Positions 15,560 through 24,158 of a DNA stretch of 32,783 nucleotides are shown here, piece by piece (the first letter of the stretch is position 1; each line of letters begins with the position of its first letter). The translations under genes were made by a program, and so were the position numbers. Source of the stretch: an uncultured PS1 clade bacterium. Lineage in GTDB: Bacteria; Pseudomonadota; Alphaproteobacteria; MED-G09. The notes beneath the pieces were generated by a model. That model searched no databases. It saw only the letters and a list, made by a program, of their open reading frames with translations, and was not told the DNA's origin. The stretch is from assembly GCA_902609025.1 (NCBI GenBank), contig CACLQD010000011.1:1-32783 (forward strand). The letters are read 5' to 3'.

Positions 15560-16405
15560 TTAAAAATCCGATATATCTATTTCTAACTTTTCTTCAATTT
15601 CATATGGTCCAGTCATTACAATATTGTTGTCGTCTTTCCAAGAAATATTTAGATCCCCTCCAGCAAAACTAATTTTTGTATCACGACCAGTAATATTTAA
15701 ACTTGCTGCAACTGCAGTTGTTGCACAAGCAGCTGAACCACATGCTTTAGTTATTCCTGTTCCTCGTTCCCAAACATCTATAAAAATATGATCATCATTA
15801 ATTGTCTCTGCAAAAGAAACATTTACTTTTTCAGCAAACATTTCGTGATGCTCAATAAAGTGGCCCATTTTTTCAATTTCGGGCTTATCTTTATTAAAGA
15901 AAAATATGGCATGAGGATTACCAACATTGACAGCACTAAAATTTGGTAATTCAAATGAAGATGGCTCTAAAGTAATTGATAATGTATTTTCAATTGGATT
16001 AGACAATGGAATTTCTGACCAGTGAAATGATGGTTCACCTATATTGACTGAAATTTTATCTCCATTTCGCCAACATTCTATATCCTTATCAACCGTTTCA
16101 ATTATTACATTATTTTTTTTTGTTTCACTTAATATTATATCGCCAACACATCTTAAAGCATTTCCACACATGCCTGACTCAGTTCCATCAGCATTCCAGA
16201 ATTTAATATGACAGTCACCATTTCTTGTTGCATTTTCAATACTAATAAATTGATCAAACTTATAATTGATCACAGCAGATTGTAGCTTGAGAATAAGATC
16301 ATTATTTATATTTAATTTATGATTTCTTGAATCATGGAATAAAAATGTATTACCAGCTCCATTCATCTTTTGAAATTCATATAAGTTTGTGTTTTCATCA
16401 TTCAT
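15560..16405 (-). CDS. dapF: Diaminopimelate epimerase
   Basis: Cofactor-free epimerase of LL- to meso-diaminopimelate, for peptidoglycan and lysine synthesis. It is 281 residues, normal length. The two catalytic cysteines are C80 in ESGMCGNALRC and C222 in TKACGSAACA. KMNGAGN near the N-terminus (13-19), NVGNPHAI (160-167) and the WERG (212-215) substrate-binding residues are all present. AGATAGGT precedes the ATG closely. It is first gene of the dapF-mtaB pair and divergent from rpsP across a 193-base gap. With asd, also in this window, it is a second aspartate-family gene. Confidence 0.95.
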   Translation of the reverse strand: MNDENTNLYEFQKMNGAGNTFLFHDSRNHKLNINNDLILKLQSAVINYKFDQFISIENATRNGDCHIKFWNADGTESGMCGNALRCVGDIILSETKKNNVIIETVDKDIECWRNGDKISVNIGEPSFHWSEIPLSNPIENTLSITLEPSSFELPNFSAVNVGNPHAIFFFNKDKPEIEKMGHFIEHHEMFAEKVNVSFAETINDDHIFIDVWERGTGITKACGSAACATTAVAASLNITGRDTKISFAGGDLNISWKDDNNIVMTGPYEIEEKLEIDISDF

Positions 16406-16454
16406 ACCTATCTTATAGAGCTGAATTTGTGTTTTTACTACTTAATTGATTAAC

Positions 16455-16483
16455 TTGACTTATATTGCTTATAAGTTCTATAT
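16455..16483 (+). promoter_or_regulatory. Promoter of the rpsP operon
   Basis: CTTGACT with TTGACT at 16455-16460, a 17-base spacer, and CTATAT at 16478-16483: the standard alphaproteobacterial housekeeping pattern. Transcription should begin near 16490, leaving an untranslated leader of about 110 bases before rpsP. Confidence 0.75.
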
Positions 16484-16489
16484 AACTCC

Positions 16490-16598
16490 ACTTTTAATTA
16501 AAAAGTTGAAATAACGGTTCACAATGAATCGCCATCCGTCAACGAGGGTTCGTCCACGGGTGTTTTTGTTGCTGAATTAAGTTTTTGAAAGGAATAAA
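16490..16598 (+). promoter_or_regulatory. Structured 5' leader of rpsP with terminator-like hairpin
   Basis: Two hairpins lie between the promoter and rpsP. The first pairs CGGTTC (16515-16520) with GAATCG (16526-16531) over a 5-base loop. The second pairs CATCCGT (16533-16539) with ACGGGTG (16556-16562), has a small CA/CC internal loop, and inside it ACGA (16542-16545) pairs with TCGT (16550-16553) over GGGT. It is followed at once by TTTTTGTTG. This is markedly GC-richer than its surroundings and looks like an intrinsic terminator or protein-binding site, so it could attenuate the operon or be bound by a ribosomal protein. The rpsP ribosome site AAAGGA is at 16588-16593. No ORF lies in this stretch. 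Function is inference. Confidence 0.55.
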
Positions 16599-16985
16599 AT
16601 GGCTGTAAAAATTAGACTTGCAAGAGGGGGTTCTAAAAAGAGACCTTATTATAGAATAGTGGTTGCAGATATAAGAGCACCAAGAGATGGAAAATATATA
16701 GAAAGGGTTGGATCTTATAATCCTCTTCTACCAAAAGATCATGAAGATAGAATCAAACTTGATATTGATAGAATTAAAGAGTGGTTATCAAAAGGTGCAA
16801 AACCAACTGATAGAGTTGCAAGATTTTTAGATGCTGAAGGAATTCTGAAAAGAGAGCCAAGAAATAATCCGCAAAAAGCAATTCCGAAAAAAGAACCAGA
16901 AGAAGCTAAAGAAGAGGCCCCAGCAGAAGAAGCTAAAGAAGAGGCTCCAGCAGAAGAGGCCCCAGCAGAAGAAGAAAAAAAATAA
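16599..16985 (+). CDS. rpsP: 30S ribosomal protein S16 with acidic repeat tail
   Basis: Small-subunit assembly protein. The first 80 residues are a normal S16 ([49 protein letters not shown]). The protein is 128 residues because of a tail from about 88 onward made of lysine/glutamate/alanine/proline, including EEAKEEAPA twice and EEAPA once. Similar alanine-rich or acidic S16 tails occur in other Alphaproteobacteria, though length varies. The ribosome site is good. It is first gene of the trmD-rplS operon; the usual rimM between rpsP and trmD is absent, with a 109-base AT-rich gap in its place. Confidence 0.97.
   Translation: MAVKIRLARGGSKKRPYYRIVVADIRAPRDGKYIERVGSYNPLLPKDHEDRIKLDIDRIKEWLSKGAKPTDRVARFLDAEGILKREPRNNPQKAIPKKEPEEAKEEAPAEEAKEEAPAEEAPAEEEKK
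16899..16967 (+). repeat. Tandem 27-base repeat in the rpsP 3' end
   Basis: Two 27-base units (16899-16925 and 16926-16952) differ by a single base and are followed by a 15-base partial copy (16953-16967). They encode [18 protein letters not shown] and EEAPA. The high identity at the DNA level indicates recent duplication by slippage. Confidence 0.8.
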
Positions 16986-16986
16986 A

Positions 16987-17017
16987 CTAGATAATAAAAT
17001 CTATTTTTTTATTTTTT
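16987..17017 (+). terminator. Weak terminator or attenuator after rpsP
   Basis: TAGAT and ATCTA form a 5-base stem around AATAAA, followed by a long T-rich run. It lies at the head of the 109-base rpsP-trmD gap. The stem is AT-only and would be a leaky terminator at most. Nothing else was seen in this gap. Confidence 0.3.
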
Positions 17018-17094
17018 CAAAACCCGTGACAAGTGATTGCATAGGAAATAATCTTTCATTGTTTATAAAAAAATAAAATAAGAGTTTAAAAATA

Positions 17095-17796
17095 ATGACT
17101 TGGAAAGCAAATATTTTAACTTTATATCCAGAGATATATCCTGGTTATTTGAGCTATAGTTTACTTGGTAAAGCTCTTGAAAAAAAAATTTGGGAACTGA
17201 ATATATATAATTTGCGCGATTTTGGAGAAGGAAAGCACAAAACTGTTGATGATAAACCTTTTGGTGGCGGTGCTGGAATGATAATAAAGCCAGATATTCT
17301 AGGTAATGCTATTGAAGAAACACTTATTAAAAACCATGATCGACAATCTTTAGTTTATTTATCGCCTAAGGGAAGGCCCTTTAAACAAATTGATGCTAAA
17401 AATTTTTCTCAAAGTTCTGGGGTATCTATATTATGTGGTCATTTTGAAGGAATTGACCAAAGAGTCCTTGATATTTATGAAATAGAAGAAATATCAATGG
17501 GAGATTATATTTTAAGCGGTGGTGAAGTCGCTTCCTTTACTTTTTTGGATTCAATTTTAAGATTACTACCAGGTGTTCTTGGTAATGAAGCATCTATTGA
17601 GGATGAGTCCTTTTCCGACGATTTACTTGAATATCCTCAATACACCAAACCACAAGAGTATAAAAATATTAAGGTTCCAGATGTATTGCTATCTGGCAAT
17701 CATGAAGAAATAGAAAAATGGCGTAAAGAAAAATCTATTGAAATAACAAAAAAAAATAGACCTGATATGCTAAAACAGGAAAAGAGTAAGAAATAA
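17095..17796 (+). CDS. trmD: tRNA (guanine37-N1)-methyltransferase TrmD
   Basis: SPOUT methyltransferase making m1G37 in tRNAs, which prevents +1 frameshifting. It is 233 residues, near the family's 230-255. Motifs: PFGGGAGM (56-63), VYLSPKGRPF (87-96), LCGHFEGIDQRV (113-124), and the SAM-knot GDYILSGGE (136-144) with the catalytic aspartate region following. The C-terminal KYTRP-like segment reads QYTKPQEYK. A lysine-rich end (about 215-233) follows. Between rpsP and rplS, as in most bacteria. Confidence 0.96.
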   Translation: MTWKANILTLYPEIYPGYLSYSLLGKALEKKIWELNIYNLRDFGEGKHKTVDDKPFGGGAGMIIKPDILGNAIEETLIKNHDRQSLVYLSPKGRPFKQIDAKNFSQSSGVSILCGHFEGIDQRVLDIYEIEEISMGDYILSGGEVASFTFLDSILRLLPGVLGNEASIEDESFSDDLLEYPQYTKPQEYKNIKVPDVLLSGNHEEIEKWRKEKSIEITKKNRPDMLKQEKSKK

Positions 17797-17878
17797 TTTA
17801 AAAATTAGGGTGACTTATTAACAATTTATGTGTTATTTGGTCTTCCTGTTTTAATTATTAATGTTAATGTTGAATAAA

Positions 17879-18325
17879 ATGAATGTGATTGAAAATATAG
17901 AAAAACAATATCTAAATGAATTGTCTGAAGGTAAGGAATATCCGGATTTTAGATCAGGTGATACTATTGCTGTAAGCGTGGTTGTAAAGGAAGGAGAAAG
18001 AGAGAGAATTCAGATTTTTGAAGGCGTTTGTATTTCTAGATCTGGTGAAGGAATTAACCAGAATTTTACTGTAAGAAAAATCTCATACGGTGAAGGTGTA
18101 GAGAGAGTTTTCACTTTATATAGTCCATTAATAGATTCAATTAAACTTATTAGAAAAGGTAAAGTTAGACGATCAAAACTTTATTACCTAAGAACAAGAA
18201 GGGGTAAATCAGCTAGAATTGCTGAAAGACAAGATCTTCAATCAAAAAAAATAGAGAATATTGATTCAGAAGATCAAACTTCAGAAGCTGAAATGTCAGA
18301 GGAAGAAAGCGCTAAAGAAAAATAA
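17879..18325 (+). CDS. rplS: 50S ribosomal protein L19 with acidic tail
   Basis: Large-subunit protein at the subunit interface. The core has [57 protein letters not shown] and [15 protein letters not shown]. The frame opens at 17861, but family members start MN(V/I)IE, so I prefer the ATG at 17879 (148 residues). Neither start has a clear ribosome site, so this is a judgement. A 30-residue serine/glutamate-rich acidic tail follows the normal end at about 120, paralleling the tail on S16. The leuC ATG begins 22 bases after the stop. Confidence 0.94.
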   Translation: MNVIENIEKQYLNELSEGKEYPDFRSGDTIAVSVVVKEGERERIQIFEGVCISRSGEGINQNFTVRKISYGEGVERVFTLYSPLIDSIKLIRKGKVRRSKLYYLRTRRGKSARIAERQDLQSKKIENIDSEDQTSEAEMSEEESAKEK

Positions 18326-18347
18326 TTCGCTTTTTGTTGGAGTCTCA

Positions 18348-19751
18348 ATGACAGAAGCAAAAACAATTTATGATAAAATCTGGGATGCGCATTTAGTTGC
18401 TGATAAGGATAATTATTCATTATTATATATTGATCGACATTTAATTCATGAAGTAACAAGTCCACAAGCTTTTGAGGGTTTAAGAATGGCGGGTAGAAAT
18501 GTTCGACATCCTGATAAAACTCTAGCTGTTGCCGATCATAATGTTCCTACAACAGATAGATCTGTAGAAATAGAGGATGAAGAATCAAAAATCCAAATTG
18601 AGGCACTTAAAAATAATTGTGCTGAATTTGGTATTAACTTCATTGATATGAGCGATATTAGACAGGGTATTGTTCACATTATAGGCCCTGAACAGGGCTT
18701 TACTCTTCCAGGTTCTACAATTGTTTGTGGAGATAGCCATACTTCAACGCATGGAGCATTTGGAGCATTAGCACATGGTATTGGAACATCTGAGGTAGAG
18801 CATGTTTTAGCTTCTCAGACATTAATACAAAAAAAAGCAAAAAATTTTAAAGTTGAGATAGTTGGGACACTAACCAGCTCTATATCCGCAAAAGATCTTG
18901 CACTATCTGTAATTGGAGCCATTGGAACTGCGGGTGGCACTGGCTATGTTATTGAGTACATGGGTAATGCAGTTGAAAGCCTTAGTATGGAAGGTAGAAT
19001 GACATTATGTAATCTTACAATAGAAGCTGGTGCTAGAGCAGGGTTAATTGCTCCTGATCAAAAAACTTTTGACTATTTAAAGGATCGACCGTTAGCTCCA
19101 AAAGGTGATATTTGGGATAAAGCAGTTAGTTATTGGAAAACTTTACCAAGTGATCCTGGGGCACATTATGATAATTCAATAAAAATTGATATTGATAACC
19201 TTTCGCCCTTAGTAACCTGGGGAACTAGCCCAGAGGATGTCATTGATATTGATGGAAATATACCAAAACCCGAGGATATAGAAGATGAAGCAAAGAAGAA
19301 TGCAATAAGGCGATCGCTAGATTATATGGGTTTGGAAGCAGGTGAGCCTATTAAAGGTACAAAAATTGATAAGGTTTTTATTGGATCATGTACAAATGGA
19401 AGAATTGAAGATTTAAGAGCAGCGGCATCAATAGTAAGTCAAAACAAGGTTTCTGATCATGTTAACGCAATTGTTGTGCCTGGATCAGGACTTGTAAAGG
19501 CCCAGGCAGAAAATGAGGGTCTGGATAAAATATTTATAGAAGCAGGGTTTGAATGGAGGGAACCAGGTTGTTCTATGTGTTTGGCCATGAATGCCGACAA
19601 ACTCCTTCCAAATGAGAGATGTGCCTCAACTTCAAATAGAAATTTTGAAGGGAGACAAGGTAGAGGGGGAAGAACACATCTTGTGAGTCCAAAAATGGCA
19701 GCAGCAGCAGCCATAGCGGGATGTTTGGCCGATGTTAGGGATTTTATTTAA
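18348..19751 (+). CDS. leuC: 3-isopropylmalate dehydratase large subunit
   Basis: Catalytic subunit of isopropylmalate isomerase in leucine synthesis, with a [4Fe-4S] cluster held by C348 (IGSCTNGR), C408 and C411 ([11 protein letters not shown]). [26 protein letters not shown] (128-153) is the substrate and dehydratase signature. 467 residues, as expected. The frame stays open upstream into rplS, but the ATG at 18348 has GGAG nine bases ahead and gives the conserved start, so I use it. leuD begins 1 base after its stop. Confidence 0.96.
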   Translation: MTEAKTIYDKIWDAHLVADKDNYSLLYIDRHLIHEVTSPQAFEGLRMAGRNVRHPDKTLAVADHNVPTTDRSVEIEDEESKIQIEALKNNCAEFGINFIDMSDIRQGIVHIIGPEQGFTLPGSTIVCGDSHTSTHGAFGALAHGIGTSEVEHVLASQTLIQKKAKNFKVEIVGTLTSSISAKDLALSVIGAIGTAGGTGYVIEYMGNAVESLSMEGRMTLCNLTIEAGARAGLIAPDQKTFDYLKDRPLAPKGDIWDKAVSYWKTLPSDPGAHYDNSIKIDIDNLSPLVTWGTSPEDVIDIDGNIPKPEDIEDEAKKNAIRRSLDYMGLEAGEPIKGTKIDKVFIGSCTNGRIEDLRAAASIVSQNKVSDHVNAIVVPGSGLVKAQAENEGLDKIFIEAGFEWREPGCSMCLAMNADKLLPNERCASTSNRNFEGRQGRGGRTHLVSPKMAAAAAIAGCLADVRDFI

Positions 19752-19752
19752 T

Positions 19753-20382
19753 ATGGAAAAGTTTAGTAAAATAAAAGGTATCGCTGCACCAATGCTTTCT
19801 TCTGATGGTAATCAATTTTCAATGATGATTAATATTGATACAGATATGATTATCCCCAAACAATTTTTAAAAACAATTAAAAGAACTGGTCTTGGTAAAA
19901 GCTTATTCCATGAAATGCGATATGATTTTGAAGGTAATGAAATCGAGGGCTTTATATTGAATAAGGATATTTATAGAAACTCAAAGATTATTCTTGCAGG
20001 AAATAACTTTGGATGCGGTTCCAGTCGTGAACATGCTCCATGGGCCCTGCTTGATTTTGGTATTAGAGTAATTATTGCACCTTCTTTCGCTGATATTTTC
20101 TATAATAATTGCTTTAAAAATGGCATTTTACCTATTCAACTTTCAGAAAAGTTGATCAAGGAGATAAGTGAATCTGCTTTAAAGGGAAATGAATTGCAGG
20201 TCTCACTAAGCGGCCAAATAATAAATTGTGATAACAAAGAATTTAGTTTTGAAATAGATCCATCAAATAAAAATTTTTTGATGGAAGGTCTTGATGATAT
20301 CGGTTTGACTCTTAAAGATACAAATTTAATTGATAGCTACGAAAAGGATGCTGATAATAATTTACCTTGGTATACTTTATAA
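19753..20382 (+). CDS. leuD: 3-isopropylmalate dehydratase small subunit
   Basis: Swivel subunit that pairs with LeuC, 209 residues. It has [14 protein letters not shown] (31-44), [17 protein letters not shown] around 84-100 and [21 protein letters not shown], all standard. The frame extends upstream to 19732 inside leuC, but the ATG at 19753 matches the family start and follows the leuC stop by 1 base, so the two subunits are translationally coupled. leuB follows after 12 bases. Confidence 0.96.
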   Translation: MEKFSKIKGIAAPMLSSDGNQFSMMINIDTDMIIPKQFLKTIKRTGLGKSLFHEMRYDFEGNEIEGFILNKDIYRNSKIILAGNNFGCGSSREHAPWALLDFGIRVIIAPSFADIFYNNCFKNGILPIQLSEKLIKEISESALKGNELQVSLSGQIINCDNKEFSFEIDPSNKNFLMEGLDDIGLTLKDTNLIDSYEKDADNNLPWYTL

Positions 20383-20394
20383 AGGAAATCACTA

Positions 20395-21501
20395 ATGACT
20401 AATAAAATTCTAATTTTACCTGGTGATGGCATTGGCCAAGAGGTAATGATTGAGGTTGAAAAGATCATTGGTTGGTTTAATTCTAACAAAGACTTTAATG
20501 CTGAAATTGAATATGGCCTTGTTGGCGGAGCATCATATGATGCTGATGGTGTAGCAATTAGTGATGCTACAATGCAACTTGCTCAAAAATCTGATGCTGT
20601 TTTATTTGGTGCAGTCGGTGGACCAAAATGGGATGATGTTGCTTATGAACATAGACCTGAAGCTGGTTTATTGAGATTAAGAAAGGATCTCGATCTTTTT
20701 GCTAATTTAAGACCAGCAATATGCTTTTCTTCACTTTCAGATTCTTCATCATTAAAAAAAGAAATTGTTGAGAATCTCGATATTCTAATTGTTAGAGAAC
20801 TTACAGGTGGTGTTTATTTTGGAGAACCTCGTGGTATAGAGGAATTAGAGAATGGGAATAGAAGAGGTACTAATACTCAGGTCTATGAAACTTGGGAAAT
20901 TCAAAGGATTGCTGAAGTAGCATTTGAGTTGGCTAGAAAAAGAAAAAATAAAGTCACTTCGTCTGAAAAAAGAAATGTCATGGAATCAGGATTGCTTTGG
21001 TATGAAGAAGTAAAAAAAATTCATCAAGAAAAATATAATGATGTTGAATTAGATCATATGCTTGCAGATAATTGTGGAATGCAATTAGTAAGATGGCCAA
21101 AACAGTTTGATGTAATTGTTACAGATAATCTTTTTGGTGACATGTTATCTGATGTTGCAGCAATGTTAACTGGCTCTCTTGGCATGCTTCCATCTGCTTC
21201 ACTTGGTAAAGCTGTTGATGGATTATTTGAATCAGCCCTGTATGAGCCTGTTCATGGTTCTGCGCCAGATATCTCCGGTCAAGGAATTGCAAATCCTTTA
21301 GCATCTATCTTATCCTTCTCAATGGCGTTAAAGTATAGTTTTGGCAGGAATGAAGATTCAAAATTACTTGAGGATTCTATATCAAAAGTTTTAGATGATG
21401 GATCAAGAACAAAAGATATCGCTGATGATGGAGACTTTATTTCAACTAGCGAAATGGGTAATAAAGTAATTGAAAATCTTGAATTACTTAATAAGGAATA
21501 A
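20395..21501 (+). CDS. leuB: 3-isopropylmalate dehydrogenase
   Basis: NAD-dependent oxidative decarboxylase that gives 2-oxoisocaproate in leucine synthesis. 368 residues. [10 protein letters not shown] near the N-terminus, [17 protein letters not shown] (the arginines bind substrate), [15 protein letters not shown] with the catalytic tyrosine, and [10 protein letters not shown] for magnesium are present. [20 protein letters not shown] binds NAD. AAAGGA lies 11 bases before the ATG. The stop overlaps the ribosome site of asd. Confidence 0.96.
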   Translation: MTNKILILPGDGIGQEVMIEVEKIIGWFNSNKDFNAEIEYGLVGGASYDADGVAISDATMQLAQKSDAVLFGAVGGPKWDDVAYEHRPEAGLLRLRKDLDLFANLRPAICFSSLSDSSSLKKEIVENLDILIVRELTGGVYFGEPRGIEELENGNRRGTNTQVYETWEIQRIAEVAFELARKRKNKVTSSEKRNVMESGLLWYEEVKKIHQEKYNDVELDHMLADNCGMQLVRWPKQFDVIVTDNLFGDMLSDVAAMLTGSLGMLPSASLGKAVDGLFESALYEPVHGSAPDISGQGIANPLASILSFSMALKYSFGRNEDSKLLEDSISKVLDDGSRTKDIADDGDFISTSEMGNKVIENLELLNKE

Positions 21502-21504
21502 GAA

Positions 21505-22515
21505 ATGGGTTTAAGGGTTGTAATAGTTGGGGCTACTGGAAATGTCGGAAGAGAAATGCTTGACATTCTTGATGAAAGAAAATTTCCTGTTGATGAAGTT
21601 TTTGCTTTAGCTTCAAGTCGTAGTAAAGGAAATGCTGTTCAGTTTGGCAATAAAGAGTTAACAGTAGAAGATCTTAGTGAGTTTGATTTTTCAAAAGCAG
21701 ATATTGCCTTATTCTCTGCAGGAGGTAAAATTTCAGGAGAATTTGCGCCAAAAGCTGCTGAAAAAAATTGTATAGTCATTGATAACTCTTCGAGATTTCG
21801 AATGGATCCTGATGTGCCACTGATTGTACCAGAGGTTAATAAAGAGGATCTCGATAATTATAAAAAAACAAAAATAATAGCAAATCCAAATTGTTCTACT
21901 ATACAAATGGTTGTGGCGTTGAAACCTCTTCATGATTTAGGAAAGATAAAAAGAGTGATTGTTTCTTCCTATCAATCTACTTCAGGTGCTGGTAAAGCAG
22001 CAATGGATGAATTATTTCAGCAAACCAAAGGAATTTATACAAATGACCCAAAAGACCCGGAAATATTTCAGACACAAATTTCTTTTAATGTGATACCTCA
22101 AATCGGCCCTTTTGTTTCTTCAGGATATACGGAAGAGGAAGAAAAGATGATTAATGAAACAAAGAAGATACTAGATAAAGATATTAATGTCTCTGCAACA
22201 TGTGTAAGGGTTCCAACTTTTATAGGTCATGCTGAGTCAGTAAATGTTGAATTTGAGAATTATATATCTGCTGAGGAAGCTTCTAATATTTTATCAGAGG
22301 CACCGGGCTGTCTAGTGGACTTAGACAACCCTGAGAACTTTACGACACCAATAGATTGTGTTGGTAATGATCATACATATATTTCAAGAATTAGAAATGA
22401 TAATTCAATAGAAAATGGTTTAAACCTATGGGTTGTTTCGGACAATTTGAGAAAAGGTGCAGCCTTAAACTCAATTCAAATTGCTGAGGTATTGTTATCA
22501 GAATATCTCAATTAG
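21505..22515 (+). CDS. asd: Aspartate-semialdehyde dehydrogenase
   Basis: NADPH-dependent enzyme reducing aspartyl phosphate to semialdehyde, at the branch to lysine/diaminopimelate, threonine and methionine. 336 residues, with GATGNVG (9-15), the catalytic cysteine C130 in NPNCSTIQM, SSYQSTSGAGKAAMDEL, and a histidine in IGHAESVNVEFE. It starts 3 bases after leuB with AAGGA inside the leuB end, and is the last gene of the rpsP-to-asd run. Its last 4 bases overlap the convergent DUF429 gene. Confidence 0.95.
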   Translation: MGLRVVIVGATGNVGREMLDILDERKFPVDEVFALASSRSKGNAVQFGNKELTVEDLSEFDFSKADIALFSAGGKISGEFAPKAAEKNCIVIDNSSRFRMDPDVPLIVPEVNKEDLDNYKKTKIIANPNCSTIQMVVALKPLHDLGKIKRVIVSSYQSTSGAGKAAMDELFQQTKGIYTNDPKDPEIFQTQISFNVIPQIGPFVSSGYTEEEEKMINETKKILDKDINVSATCVRVPTFIGHAESVNVEFENYISAEEASNILSEAPGCLVDLDNPENFTTPIDCVGNDHTYISRIRNDNSIENGLNLWVVSDNLRKGAALNSIQIAEVLLSEYLN

Positions 22516-23210
22516 ATTTTCATTTGCATTAATATTCCCTGAGAGTCTATTGTTGGCTCTAATGGGATATTTAAGTTTTTTCCTTTTAAAGTTCTTTTTG
22601 CAGACCAAAATAATGCACATGCATCCAAGAAATCATCTGAATTATAATTTCTTTTTTTTTCTTGAAGAAACTCTTTAATAAAATTTGATTCAAAACCATT
22701 ATTAATTAATATTTTATACCTTTCATCAATTCCTCTTTTTTCTTTTTTTTTGAATTCTAAAAAGCCGTTATTCATTTCTTGGAAAATTAATTCAGGGTGG
22801 GACTCATATATTTTGGTTTTCTTTTTTGATTTTAATATTAAATCTAATTCCTTTATTTTAGGAACTAAATTCCAGCTTTGCTTTGATAAACCAAGTCCAT
22901 ATTTTTTATTTAACTTATTTGCTTCATCATAGCTATTGGCTTTTAAAGTTAATCTTGATGGCGCATTAAAAATACTAGATTTTCTTTTTATCAATTTCTT
23001 TCTTGCTAATTGGTCAACTTTTCTGCCTCCTTTTTTATTGAACATATCGAGGCCAACAGGCATATCAATTAGAATTAAATCTACTTTATCATTAATTAAT
23101 TGGGTTAATGTCTTAGCAAAAAAAAATTTAGGATTTTTTAAATTATTTATGTGTGCGCTTATGCAAACCCAACCACATTTAGCTCCATCAATGCCTGCTA
23201 TATAATTCAT
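22512..23210 (-). CDS. DUF429 family protein (predicted RNase H-fold nuclease)
   Basis: Soluble basic protein of 232 residues. IDGAKCGWV (7-15), LILIDMPVGL (45-54), NAPSR (82-86), ESHPEL and DDFLDACALFWSA (near 190-204) are the family's conserved acidic and aromatic positions, consistent with an RNase H-like fold. Biochemical role unknown. The ATG at 23210 has no strong ribosome site. It is lysine-rich and very AT-rich, yet its conserved motifs are intact. It converges with asd and is divergent from sdhC. Confidence 0.8.
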   Translation of the reverse strand: MNYIAGIDGAKCGWVCISAHINNLKNPKFFFAKTLTQLINDKVDLILIDMPVGLDMFNKKGGRKVDQLARKKLIKRKSSIFNAPSRLTLKANSYDEANKLNKKYGLGLSKQSWNLVPKIKELDLILKSKKKTKIYESHPELIFQEMNNGFLEFKKKEKRGIDERYKILINNGFESNFIKEFLQEKKRNYNSDDFLDACALFWSAKRTLKGKNLNIPLEPTIDSQGILMQMKI

Positions 23211-23286
23211 TAGTTACTTTATTAACTTGTTAAAATTCTATATACACTAACGTTACAATAACAATTTTAAAAAGGAATTTTGTTTT

Positions 23287-23676
23287 ATGACTGAAATTGA
23301 GGAAAACACTAAAAATAGACCTTTGTCGCCTCATTTACAAATATACAGACCCACTATTTCAATGATTATGTCTGTTGTACACAGGTTAACTGGTTTGGCC
23401 CTTTATGCCGGAGTTAGCTTTCTTTTTTTTTGGTTTATGTCAATTTTACTGGGTCAAAATATTTATCTAATTTTCAGAGATATAATGCAAAGTTTTATTG
23501 TTCAAATTATTTTTTTCTTTTTTACATGGGCATTTTTTCATCACATGTTTGGAGGAATTAGACATTTTATATGGGATTTAGGATTAGGTTTTAGTTTAAA
23601 AAGTGTTGATATTTTGTCTTCACTTACCCTAATACTATCATTTTTATCAACAGTTTTACTCTTTTTTATTACCTAA
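23287..23676 (+). CDS. sdhC: Succinate dehydrogenase cytochrome b556 subunit
   Basis: Membrane anchor of complex II, 129 residues with three membrane helices. RPLSPHLQIYRPTISMIMSVVHRLTG (12-37) is the family signature with the quinone-site serine/arginine region, and HHMFGGIRHFIWD (about 84-96) carries the heme-ligand histidine. AAGGA lies 11 bases before the ATG. It leads the sdhCDAB operon; the 76-base gap upstream shows no convincing promoter, only a TTAAC-TT-GTTAA inverted repeat at 23222-23233. Confidence 0.93.
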   Translation: MTEIEENTKNRPLSPHLQIYRPTISMIMSVVHRLTGLALYAGVSFLFFWFMSILLGQNIYLIFRDIMQSFIVQIIFFFFTWAFFHHMFGGIRHFIWDLGLGFSLKSVDILSSLTLILSFLSTVLLFFIT

Positions 23677-23684
23677 GTTAAGCT

Positions 23685-24032
23685 ATGAATACTAAGTCAA
23701 AAGGAACTAATCATTTTATTTTACAAAGATTAACAGCCATTATCAATCTGATGGTTGGTGTACCGGCTTTCTATTTCTTCCTTAGTTATTTTGATAGTGA
23801 CTACTTAGAAATAAGAGAGTTAATGTCACGAGAATATATATGGATACCGATGGTTATCTATATACTTTCGCTATCATATCATATGAAAATAGGTATGGGG
23901 CATGTTCTTGACGACTATATTGATCATGTGTTAGCGAAAAAGTACCTATCTTTCCTCAACAATATATATGTTTATTTTGTTGCAGTAGCCTCATCAACAG
24001 CTTTAATAATTTTGGGTTTATTCGTAAATTAA
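23685..24032 (+). CDS. sdhD: Succinate dehydrogenase membrane anchor subunit
   Basis: Second anchor of complex II, 115 residues, three membrane helices. FILQRLTAIINLMVG near the N-terminus and SYHMKIGMGHVLDDYID (about 63-79) are the family marks; the histidine in the latter region binds heme b. It follows sdhC by 8 bases. After it comes an unusually long 126-base gap before sdhA. Confidence 0.9.
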   Translation: MNTKSKGTNHFILQRLTAIINLMVGVPAFYFFLSYFDSDYLEIRELMSREYIWIPMVIYILSLSYHMKIGMGHVLDDYIDHVLAKKYLSFLNNIYVYFVAVASSTALIILGLFVN

Positions 24033-24064
24033 CATTATTAATATAATAAATAGTTTTTATAGTT

Positions 24065-24085
24065 TTTATTCTTGAAAAGAATAAA
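24065..24085. repeat. Perfect 9-base inverted repeat in the sdhD-sdhA gap
   Basis: TTTATTCTT-GAA-AAGAATAAA. In RNA it makes a 9-base stem with a 3-base loop and no T tail. It could be an mRNA processing or stabilising hairpin, or an operator for an internal promoter: TTGAAA at 24072 with TATATG 16 bases on is a weak promoter match. The rest of the gap (24033-24158) shows nothing else. Confidence 0.45.
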
Positions 24086-24158
24086 TGAAAAGTTATATGT
24101 TCTATATTAAAATTGATTATATTATCGAACAATAAGATAAGTATTAGAAAGTATACTG

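Noticed and set aside
16531-16562. GGTTCG next to GC-rich pairing, suggestive of a tRNA T-arm
   Set aside because: No acceptor stem, anticodon arm or CCA-side pairing can be built around it; the hairpin with T tail explains it better.
18261-18347. Upstream-extended leuC start within rplS
   Set aside because: The extension is a lysine-rich translation of the out-of-frame rplS tail; the ATG at 18348 has GGAG ahead and matches LeuC length.
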